A stretch of 7,508 nt of DNA from contig CAIYZI010000721.1 of assembly GCA_903930665.1 (NCBI GenBank), forward strand, positions 1-7,508, read 5' to 3'. A model generated the notes under the pieces. The model did no database searches and was not told the origin of the DNA. It was given only the letters and a program-made list of their open reading frames with translations. This stretch comes from an uncultured beta proteobacterium (lineage in GTDB: Bacteria > Pseudomonadota > Gammaproteobacteria > Burkholderiales > Burkholderiaceae). Numbering within the stretch: position 1 is the first letter of the stretch; each line of letters opens with the position of its first letter. Shown piece by piece: positions 1-4,931 of the stretch. A program made the position numbers and the translations under genes.

Positions 1-177
1 AATTGGGCAGTTACATGTTGGGCATTTGTTGTGGCTCAGGGAACTAGCGGCTCTCCAGCCACTTATTCCAAAGTTGCTGGAATGTTTGGTTTTGATCATG
101 CTTTAGAGCTGTTTGCTACCAGTAAAAATAAATCGGTTAAAGACGCCTCAATCCGAGCTTTACACCTTCTAGATTGA
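1..177 (+). CDS. C-terminal fragment of an unidentified protein
   Basis: Frame 1 is open from the window edge to a TGA at 175-177, giving the last 58 residues of a protein whose start lies outside the window. The fragment begins NWAVTCWAFVVAQG and ends IRALHLLD. It looks like a soluble or weakly hydrophobic helical tail, with an aliphatic/aromatic patch near the left edge (CWAFVV) and a charged segment near the end (SKNKSVKD). I do not recognise the family. It is on the same strand as the transfer genes but is separated from them by a 53-base AT-rich gap, so it may be the end of a preceding transcription unit or an upstream gene of the same element. Being 58 codons open at the edge, it could in principle be a chance ORF; normal-looking codon use argues mildly against that. 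Confidence 0.55.
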   Translation, partial: NWAVTCWAFVVAQGTSGSPATYSKVAGMFGFDHALELFATSKNKSVKDASIRALHLLD

Positions 178-205
178 AATAAAAGTAAAAGAAAATAGAT
201 TATTC

Positions 206-216
206 GTGGTTATAAT
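206..216 (+). promoter_or_regulatory. candidate -10 promoter element ahead of the tra operon
   Basis: A perfect TATAAT lies at 211-216 in the very AT-rich gap between the upstream fragment and the first complete gene, 14 bases before the ATG at 231. A TG at 207-208 sits one base further upstream than a strict extended -10 would require. No convincing TTGACA-like -35 is found at 16-18 bases; the sequence there is A-rich (around AAAGAA). In DNA this AT-rich a TATAAT can occur by chance, so this is only a candidate. If it is used, the 5' leader would be about 7-8 bases long. Confidence 0.3.
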
Positions 217-230
217 ATAAGAAATTAAAT

Positions 231-683
231 ATGAACAAAAAACTAATTCTATCTATGACAGTGGTATGTGCTTCGGCTTTTGGGCAGGGGAGCTATCACC
301 TCCAAGAATCCTATATGAGTGGGGCTGCGGTATATGTAAATCCTTATGGTGGTGACTATTTCTATCTTCCAGCGGTCGAGGATGGGCGTCCTCTTACCCC
401 TCCAATCCTTGTTTCAAAGCCGCCAAGAGAGTATGAGTTTTTCTCTGTTGATGAAGAAGATGCATTGACTAAGTTATATGACTCCGAAGTGGCTAAAAGA
501 GTTAAAGCGCACCTATTAGCCCAGCGTAGGGCGTACTTAGCAAAGGTGAGTAAGTACAACTGGCCAAAGGTGGTAGTTCAAGGGGGTGAAATCTGCGTGC
601 CAGAGCTTGCTTCCAGTGAGTCGGACGATTGGAAAAGTGATTTGGTTTGCTATGAACAAAAAGATATTGGAGGGCGCAATTAA
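231..683 (+). CDS. secreted/periplasmic protein of unknown function, first cistron before traL
   Basis: This is a 150-residue protein that I cannot assign to a family. Residues 1-18 form a Sec-type signal peptide: basic MNKK, hydrophobic LILSMTVVCASAFG, with likely cleavage near G18-Q19. The mature part is rich in Tyr, Gly and Pro at its N-terminus (residues about 28-66, including VNPYGGDYFYLP), then has an acidic stretch (FSVDEEDALT) and a basic helical segment at about 83-106. It has two cysteines after cleavage, C122 and C140, which could form a periplasmic disulfide. The only start with a sensible signal peptide is the ATG at 231; the ribosome site before it is weak (TAAGAA). Its stop overlaps the traL start in TAATG, so it is translated as part of the transfer operon. 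The position suggests an envelope role in conjugation, for example as an accessory or exclusion-type protein, but that is inference only. Confidence 0.75.
   Translation: MNKKLILSMTVVCASAFGQGSYHLQESYMSGAAVYVNPYGGDYFYLPAVEDGRPLTPPILVSKPPREYEFFSVDEEDALTKLYDSEVAKRVKAHLLAQRRAYLAKVSKYNWPKVVVQGGEICVPELASSESDDWKSDLVCYEQKDIGGRN
669..674 (+). promoter_or_regulatory. strong Shine-Dalgarno for traL
   Basis: GGAGGG lies 8 bases before the traL ATG and inside the end of the preceding gene. It is the best ribosome binding site in the window and confirms the TraL start at 683, despite the one-base overlap with the upstream stop codon. Confidence 0.75.
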
Positions 684-1030
684 TGTCTGAATACAACATT
701 CCACGTCACGGCAAAGCAGGAAAAATTATCTTAGGTGTATCGGCAGAAGAGGCTACCCCTGCCATTGCGTCAATCTTTATCGGATTTCTATTTGGACGAC
801 TTGTGTGGGGTGGTTTGCCTTTTACGGCTGCCTGCATCATCGTTGGCGTTGCTATTTCTAGAGCCTATCACGACATTAAACGCAGAGCAGTCCCTGGCTA
901 TCTCAAATCCAAATTATTTAGTTGGGGCCTTTACAAATACAACGACACATTCAATAAGCCCAATGTGATTTACGTTGGAAAAACTGTCGGTATTAATAAC
1001 GGGAAACAAACAAAGGCCAAAATAAAATGA
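683..1030 (+). CDS. traL: type IV secretion/conjugal transfer protein TraL (VirB3-like)
   Basis: TraL is a small inner-membrane protein of F-type conjugation machines, related to VirB3, needed for pilus assembly and thought to work with the TraC ATPase. This copy is 115 residues. The N-terminus has the family pattern IPRH followed by a basic segment and I-L-G (residues 6-18). Two adjacent hydrophobic segments follow at about 26-42 and 44-60. A basic loop, HDIKRRAVPGYLK, leads into an aromatic segment LFSWGLYKYN at 78-87, which resembles the family's typical PG...LYWYG region. The last 20 or so residues (GINNGKQTKAKIK) are a basic tail beyond the usual length of about 90-105. The start is fixed by a strong GGAGGG. 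The gene overlaps its upstream neighbour in TAATG and traE in ATGA, which indicates coupled translation. Confidence 0.88.
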   Translation: MSEYNIPRHGKAGKIILGVSAEEATPAIASIFIGFLFGRLVWGGLPFTAACIIVGVAISRAYHDIKRRAVPGYLKSKLFSWGLYKYNDTFNKPNVIYVGKTVGINNGKQTKAKIK

Positions 1031-1626
1031 ACTTATCCGTACGCGAATTAACGATTGAAGAGGCCCAAAAAAGGGTCAATCTGCTTACCTACATTAGCGT
1101 CGCTACAACCACCCTGGCGCTTGTTACAGGCTTAGCATTTGTAAATCAATCCAAGATTATTGTTGAGCAAGTGCCCGGATTGAACAATGTTGAGATTGGC
1201 CAAAACTTCATGGACTTGGCTGGGCAACAGGCGATCATCATGGCATTCACCAAGTCATTGGCTGAGATTAATCCCGCTAACGCTGAATATCAGAAGCGCT
1301 ATATCAAAGCCTTTCTAGCGCCTGAACTCTATACACAAGCTGCCCTTGAAATAGATGCTTTAGTTGCAAAACAGGCAACTGATAGGGCATTAGGTAGTTA
1401 TTACTTCACAGTGAAAAACTACGACTACGACCCTCAACTTAGAAAGCACTTTGTAGTCGGCGCAGTACATACCGTAAATGCTGCAAAAGATACTTCAGAG
1501 CCTTGGGTATTTACCTACACCATGCGCATTGAAGACTATAGACCAGTGATCACTTCGATCGAGCGTGAGCGTGGTGAAACCATCAAAAACACAGCATGGA
1601 TTCAGAATCAAGAGAAAGCAAAATGA
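1027..1626 (+). CDS. traE: type IV secretion/conjugal transfer protein TraE (VirB8-like)
   Basis: TraE is the F-type counterpart of VirB8: a bitopic inner-membrane protein whose periplasmic domain has an NTF2-like fold and which helps assemble the secretion channel and pilus. This protein is 199 residues, close to the F protein (about 188). It has a short cytoplasmic N-terminus (residues 1-18), one transmembrane helix at about 20-40 (LTYISVATTTLALVTGLAF), then a periplasmic domain. The domain contains alternating helical and strand-like segments, including IMAFTKSLAEINPANAEY and a strand-rich half with SYYFTVKNYDYDP and WVFTYTMRIEDYRPVI. It starts in an ATGA overlap with traL, preceded by AAAGG at 1012-1016, and ends in an ATGA overlap with traK. 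No cysteine is present. Family assignment rests on topology, length, order and overall pattern. Confidence 0.88.
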   Translation: MNLSVRELTIEEAQKRVNLLTYISVATTTLALVTGLAFVNQSKIIVEQVPGLNNVEIGQNFMDLAGQQAIIMAFTKSLAEINPANAEYQKRYIKAFLAPELYTQAALEIDALVAKQATDRALGSYYFTVKNYDYDPQLRKHFVVGAVHTVNAAKDTSEPWVFTYTMRIEDYRPVITSIERERGETIKNTAWIQNQEKAK

Positions 1627-2576
1627 AGAAAATATCAAGCCTATTAATCGGATTATTGCTTCTTGGTAATGTTTTTGCCCAAGGGGTCTCTGCACCACTT
1701 GACTTATCACAGCCGCTAGATGCTAAGGCAAACGTAAATGTAAATACATTTACGCCAGCAACTACTCCGAAGAACCCTGCACAAGCCACTGCCACTAAAA
1801 AAGAAACTAAGGACGCCAAGAAAGGGCGTGATCCTGAAGCTATAAACACAAAGGTAGCTGTAAAAGATACGGCGCCAAATCAGATAGACATGCCTGGAGT
1901 CATGAAGACCGATGGCAAAGATCCTAGGGCATTAGATTTCTCTCGAACGAGGGTTTTAGAGTTCTCGAACAATGGTAACGAGGTTGTGTATTTAAGCTCT
2001 CACGCTATCAACCGCTTTCAGCTTCCTTTTGCCAATGCAAAGATAGTGGCGCCTAAAGACATTCTTACTATTGAGCAGTCTGGCAACAATGTTTACGTTT
2101 CATTTAAAGATCTTTCGCCAGTTTCTATTTATATTGAGGCCCCGAATGCAACTGGGGTAACGCTTGGCCTTGAAATTATTCCCAAATCCATTCAAGCCCA
2201 AACAGTCATTGTTCAAGACTCCAATGGTGTCTCAGCACAGCAAAAACCAGTTAAGTCTGATGGCTTCACAAGTGAAATTGAAAACTTGCTAAGCAGTGCT
2301 GCTACAGGAGTTGTTCCTGCTGGATATTCAAACATCAAGTTTACAGATGGCATTGTTGTAAAAAATGGTTTACGCATTGAGCCTAAGCGTTTATTGAGTA
2401 ATACCCGATTTGATATTTGGCTTTATGAGGTAACAAATCCAACTCCACAAGCGGTCATGGCAAATCGTGAAGATTTTGATGCAGACAATGTTCAAGCTAT
2501 GAGCTTTTTCCCCTCCCCAGCTATTGCCCCAGGCAAATCAATAAAGGCTGTTGTTCTCTCTAATAAGAATAGATAA
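1623..2576 (+). CDS. traK: type IV secretion outer-membrane complex protein TraK (VirB9-like)
   Basis: TraK is the secretin-like/VirB9-like component of the F-type core complex and is located in the periplasm with TraB and TraV. I choose the ATG at 1623 (317 residues). An in-frame ATG at 1596 would put nine charged residues before the signal peptide and overlap traE by 31 bases, whereas 1623 gives the ATGA junction used elsewhere in the operon. Residues 1-19 are a signal peptide (MKKISSLLIGLLLLGNVFA, cleavage before Q20). Residues about 21-105 are a low-complexity A/T/N/K/P-rich linker. The TraK domain follows: LSSHAINRFQLPF at 124-136 matches the family's conserved NRI/NRF segment, and the C-terminus (VQAMSFFPSPAIAPGKSIKAVVL) matches the typical proline-glycine end. 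F TraK is about 242 residues, so most of the extra length is the linker. No cysteine is present. Confidence 0.85.
   Translation: MKKISSLLIGLLLLGNVFAQGVSAPLDLSQPLDAKANVNVNTFTPATTPKNPAQATATKKETKDAKKGRDPEAINTKVAVKDTAPNQIDMPGVMKTDGKDPRALDFSRTRVLEFSNNGNEVVYLSSHAINRFQLPFANAKIVAPKDILTIEQSGNNVYVSFKDLSPVSIYIEAPNATGVTLGLEIIPKSIQAQTVIVQDSNGVSAQQKPVKSDGFTSEIENLLSSAATGVVPAGYSNIKFTDGIVVKNGLRIEPKRLLSNTRFDIWLYEVTNPTPQAVMANREDFDADNVQAMSFFPSPAIAPGKSIKAVVLSNKNR
1733..1754. repeat. 22-base interrupted palindrome inside traK
   Basis: CGTAAATGTA and its exact reverse complement TACATTTACG flank a two-base AA centre, giving ten-base perfect arms. It lies in the low-complexity linker of TraK, coding about residues 38-44 (VNVNTFT). 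The arms are AT-rich and no T-tract follows, so it is not an intrinsic terminator. It has the shape of a dimeric-protein binding site, but it could also be a by-product of the repetitive VNVN coding. Confidence 0.6.
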
Positions 2577-2581
2577 GCCAC

Positions 2582-3880
2582 ATGGACACAAAAAAAATAC
2601 TAGAAGGCGATAACAAGAAAGTTGCCATTGCCTTTGGTGTACTGGCTCTTATTGCGATTGTGGGGATTATTGCAATATATAGCGCCTACCACAATCACAA
2701 ACCCAATACAGCAAACTATCAAGCTCAAAAGAATAAAAATAGTGGGGCTGGGGTTGAAACCGAAAGCATATTTCGGTTTACAACCGAGACCAAGCGCAAT
2801 GAAGGATTGGAGGACATTAAGACTGAGGTTGGTGAACTTAAGTCAGCAATCACGGCGCTGATGAAAGAAAATCAAACCCTAAAACAAGGATCTAAAAATA
2901 ATGATTCTCAGACTAAAGGCGCGCCTATGGCGCAGGATAATCAAAGTAGCAAGTCTGCGTTTGATCCGAATAATGTTCCACCTCCACCAGCAAATTACAG
3001 TGCTGATGATTTAGAGCAAAAGCAAAGCTTTAAGCCTGTATCGCCCACAAAGGTGATCAAAAATTCTGGCCCGGACATTGAGATTTTCTCCAATAAAGTG
3101 GCCGAGGTCGCAGAAAAGCCAAAGCCTGCCTTAGTACTTCCAATCGGATCGGTCATTAAGTCATACATGCTAACTGGGGTTATTGCCAGCCCAGCCAATA
3201 CATCATTGCGCTCGGTTACGGGTGGTGGTGCAGGAGGGTCTACGGGGGGTGCAGTGGGTTCTGGCTCTGGGGCAATGGGCGGAGCAGCAATTTCCGCTCA
3301 AAACATGGGGACACCTTTTGCAGCTCGTATTAAGGGCGATTCTATTTTGCCAAATGGATTTAGTGTTGCCGAGTTAAACGACCGCTTTTTAGTTGGAAGT
3401 GCTAAAGCCGATTTATCACAAAGCAGGGCGATGGTAATTGGCAAAAAAATCAGTTGTATCAAGCCTAATGGTGAAATTTATACAGCAGATTTCGCGGCAT
3501 TTGGTCAAGATGAAGATGGGATTACTGGTATAGCTGGGAAGGTCGTGTTTAAAGCATCTAGCGCATTAGCCCGTACTTTTGCCGCAGGAATTCTTGGTGG
3601 ATTAGGTCAAGCACTTGCACCACAACCAATGCAAAGTTTCAATTCAAATGCAACTAATGGTCAACAGCAAAATTATCAAGTGCCAAATATGCAGTACTTA
3701 TTTGGCAGTTCGTTTGGTAACGGTGTTGCCAGTGCCTCCACCTTACTTGCCAAGTATTACTTAGCATTTGCAGAGCAAATGATGCCTGTTATAGAGGTGC
3801 CTAATGCAACTCCTGTGACATGGATATTGACCGATGAACTTGTTCTAACTTCCAAAATAAATCCAGCGAATAAAAAATGA
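2582..3880 (+). CDS. traB: type IV secretion core-complex protein TraB (VirB10-like)
   Basis: TraB spans the envelope: an inner-membrane helix, a periplasmic linker and a VirB10-type beta-barrel domain that, with TraK and TraV, forms the outer-membrane ring. This copy has 432 residues (F: about 475). In order: a short cytoplasmic N-terminus, a transmembrane helix at about 14-36, a predicted coiled coil at about 73-101 (EGLEDIKTEVGELKSAI...), a proline run VPPPP at 132-136, then the barrel domain. This starts with LPIGSVIKSYMLTGVIAS (186-203), followed by a Gly/Ser/Ala-rich insertion (213-236), PFAARIKGDSILPNGF (245-260), the DLSQSRAMVIGKKISC segment and QDEDGITGIAGKVV (309-322). These match the TraB family core. 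The hydrophobic stretch at 328-346 (ALARTFAAGILGGLGQAL) fits the antenna that crosses the outer membrane. The gene starts 5 bases after traK with a weak ribosome site and overlaps traV by ATGA. Confidence 0.9.
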   Translation: MDTKKILEGDNKKVAIAFGVLALIAIVGIIAIYSAYHNHKPNTANYQAQKNKNSGAGVETESIFRFTTETKRNEGLEDIKTEVGELKSAITALMKENQTLKQGSKNNDSQTKGAPMAQDNQSSKSAFDPNNVPPPPANYSADDLEQKQSFKPVSPTKVIKNSGPDIEIFSNKVAEVAEKPKPALVLPIGSVIKSYMLTGVIASPANTSLRSVTGGGAGGSTGGAVGSGSGAMGGAAISAQNMGTPFAARIKGDSILPNGFSVAELNDRFLVGSAKADLSQSRAMVIGKKISCIKPNGEIYTADFAAFGQDEDGITGIAGKVVFKASSALARTFAAGILGGLGQALAPQPMQSFNSNATNGQQQNYQVPNMQYLFGSSFGNGVASASTLLAKYYLAFAEQMMPVIEVPNATPVTWILTDELVLTSKINPANKK

Positions 3881-4521
3881 AAAAGATATATGTCCCAATA
3901 GCCATCGTTGTCATGTCTATGCTCAATGGATGCAGTACATCCGTCTTTAACCCGATCGGTGAAGATAATTTTGATTGCAATAGAAAAAGCGGCACCAATC
4001 CAGATTGGTGTCATTCAGTGAAGTCGGCCATCAAATCCACGGATGGGAATATTCCCGAAACTGATTTTGACAAAACATTTAGCATGGAGCAGTTTTATCG
4101 CGAGCAAGGGTATGTCAGGGGTAAATCTGGTGATAACCCATCACAAACCTCTGAAAGGGGTCTATTGCCTCATCAAGTAATGCGCTCTGCCCCGGTGCAA
4201 GGCGCCCCTGTTCGAGAGGCCCCCGTAGTGATGCAAATCTATATCAAGCCATTTGTAAATGATGATGATGTGCTTGTTCAGGGGCAAACCGTATACAAAG
4301 AGGTCGTTCCATCCAAATGGAAAGGCTATGCGGCTGTTGATAAGAACAAGGATAGCAAAGCTTATCCACACTATGCAGAGTCCTCAGGAATGAGTGCACC
4401 AATGCAACAACAAACACGCTCTACAAGAGCCAATTCAGAATTTGTTCAGCCTGGGCAATCCAGCGCGAGCCAATCGGCCAATTCGTCAGCCGGAAACGAC
4501 GATTTAGAAATGCCCCAATAA
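3877..4521 (+). CDS. traV: type IV secretion lipoprotein TraV (VirB7-like)
   Basis: TraV is the outer-membrane lipoprotein of the F-type core complex, anchoring the TraK/TraB ring. The N-terminus MKKIYVPIAIVVMSMLNGC is a lipoprotein signal with lipobox LNGC, placing the lipidated cysteine at C19; Asn at the -2 position is a little unusual. Two further cysteines, C34 and C45, lie 11 apart in NFDCNRKSGTNPDWC, as expected of TraV proteins, which carry conserved cysteines shortly after the lipidation site. The middle has three APV triplets at a five-residue period (105-117), then MQIYIKPFVNDDDVL and SKWKGYA, resembling the family's C-terminal IWI.P..D...L and W motifs. The last 35 or so residues are Ser/Gln/Asn-rich and look disordered. 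The 214-residue length exceeds F TraV (about 171). It begins in an ATGA overlap with traB and has no clear Shine-Dalgarno of its own. Confidence 0.85.
   Translation: MKKIYVPIAIVVMSMLNGCSTSVFNPIGEDNFDCNRKSGTNPDWCHSVKSAIKSTDGNIPETDFDKTFSMEQFYREQGYVRGKSGDNPSQTSERGLLPHQVMRSAPVQGAPVREAPVVMQIYIKPFVNDDDVLVQGQTVYKEVVPSKWKGYAAVDKNKDSKAYPHYAESSGMSAPMQQQTRSTRANSEFVQPGQSSASQSANSSAGNDDLEMPQ
3993..4010. repeat. 18-base interrupted palindrome inside traV
   Basis: CACCAATC and GATTGGTG are exact reverse complements around a CA centre. In RNA the stem could be lengthened by a G-U and a G-C pair on the outside (3991-3992 with 4011-4012). It encodes the loop between the conserved cysteines C34 and C45 of TraV. 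About one eight-base arm pair with such short spacing is expected by chance in a window of this size. Confidence 0.4.
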
Positions 4522-4527
4522 AGGGGC
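4512..4527 (+). promoter_or_regulatory. GC hairpin spanning traV stop and abutting the pilin ribosome site
   Basis: GCCCC (4512-4516) and GGGGC (4523-4527) pair around the six-base loop AATAAA, which holds the traV stop codon (4519-4521). The 3' side of the stem directly abuts the GAAAGG ribosome binding site of the pilin gene. There is no T-tract, so termination is unlikely. It could shape translation or act as an RNA-processing or stability element at the pilin 5' end; that role is inference. Confidence 0.5.
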
Positions 4528-4533
4528 GAAAGG
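4528..4533 (+). promoter_or_regulatory. Shine-Dalgarno for the pilin gene
   Basis: GAAAGG lies six bases before the ATG at 4540 and supports that start. A traV-traA gap of 18 bases gives the pilin gene its own ribosome site rather than the ATGA coupling used by most of the upstream genes. Confidence 0.65.
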
Positions 4534-4539
4534 TAAAAA

Positions 4540-4875
4540 ATGAAAAGCAAGCTCGCCCGTTTATCGTGCTTAAAACAGTACCTATTGCCAGTAGGTTCAA
4601 TTGCACTAGCTGCAAGTGTTAATAAAGGCACGGCCGTTGCAACAGATACCGTTGGTCTTGGTGCAATTGCAACATCTTTGTACGACAACTGGATTGCTAC
4701 CTCAGCATTGCTGCTGGTCTTCTTATTCATTATTGGACGAATGATCTGGAAACATTGGATCGCTGGAGGTGGAATTACCAGTGAAGTTATTTCCCTCATC
4801 ATTGTTGCAGTCATCGGCCTTTACGGTTTAACGATTGCTTCGGGTGTACTCACAGCAATGCCACCAGCATTCTAA
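4540..4875 (+). CDS. traA: TraA-like conjugative pilin precursor
   Basis: This is a 111-residue precursor with the architecture of an F-family pilin. The N-terminus is basic (K2, K4, R7, K12), followed by a hydrophobic leader at 14-26 (YLLPVGSIALAAS). A mature part follows with two hydrophobic helices at about 52-69 (IATSALLLVFLFIIGRMI) and 83-104 (VISLIIVAVIGLYGLTIASGVL), separated by a short basic/Gly loop KHWIAGGG. Two AxA signal-peptidase sites are possible: A22-L-A24 and A32-V-A34. The second gives a 77-residue mature pilin, closer to the 70 residues of F pilin. Its place just after traV and before traC matches traA in SXT/R391-like elements. It has a GAAAGG ribosome site and is flanked by hairpins. 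The assignment rests on size, topology and context, because pilin sequences diverge strongly. Confidence 0.8.
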   Translation: MKSKLARLSCLKQYLLPVGSIALAASVNKGTAVATDTVGLGAIATSLYDNWIATSALLLVFLFIIGRMIWKHWIAGGGITSEVISLIIVAVIGLYGLTIASGVLTAMPPAF

Positions 4876-4889
4876 ATTGAAAATAAGTA

Positions 4890-4920
4890 AAGCGGGTGAA
4901 GCTACCCGCTTGCTTTTCTT
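4890..4920 (+). terminator. terminator-like hairpin after the pilin gene
   Basis: AAGCGGGT (4890-4897) pairs perfectly with ACCCGCTT (4904-4911) around the loop GAAGCT, and is followed by the T-rich GCTTTTCTT. This is the shape of an intrinsic terminator, although the T-tract is broken by G and C residues. It lies in the 56-base gap between traA and traC on the same strand, so it probably acts as a partial terminator or a 3' end stabiliser. Either would leave more pilin than TraC message. Confidence 0.7.
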
Positions 4921-4925
4921 GAAAG
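4921..4925 (+). promoter_or_regulatory. Shine-Dalgarno supporting a TTG start of traC
   Basis: GAAAG lies six bases before the TTG at 4932, the same spacing as the pilin's GAAAGG. An in-frame stop (TGA, 4920-4922) sits just upstream and the first in-frame ATG is not until 5187, so this site decides the start. Confidence 0.55.
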
Positions 4926-4931
4926 CCAGAA

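Noticed and set aside
255..272. Lipobox around C13 of the secreted 150-residue protein
   Set aside because: The residues before C13 are T-V-V, which do not match the lipobox consensus, and the cysteine is too early in the hydrophobic core. A standard signal peptide fits better.
378..393. Small hairpin GAGGA/TCCTC in the first cistron
   Set aside because: A five-base stem inside coding sequence is expected many times by chance and has no associated signal.
735..968. 77-codon + strand frame inside traL
   Set aside because: It is fully inside traL in another frame; traL has a strong ribosome site and family features, while this frame has neither.
1596..1625. Earlier in-frame ATG for TraK giving 326 residues
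   Set aside because: It would add a charged MDSESRESK before a normal signal peptide and overlap traE by 31 bases; the ATG at 1623 fits the ATGA junction pattern.
2917..2926. Ten-base palindrome AGGCGCGCCT in traB
   Set aside because: It is a short self-complementary sequence containing a rare restriction site; there is no spacer, repeat or context to suggest function.
3869..3885. Programmed -1 frameshift on the A6 run fusing TraB to TraV
   Set aside because: A shift is geometrically possible, but it would bury the TraV lipoprotein signal inside a fusion, and the site lacks a good slippery heptamer and a downstream structure. ATGA reinitiation explains the overlap better.
4580..4596. ACCTA/TAGGT inverted repeat in the pilin leader coding region
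   Set aside because: A five-base arm with a seven-base loop is too weak to separate from chance.
4446..4814. 122-codon open frame on the - strand across the pilin gene
   Set aside because: It lies antisense to two well-supported genes (end of traV and the pilin), shows no recognisable motif, and has no separate space or ribosome site.
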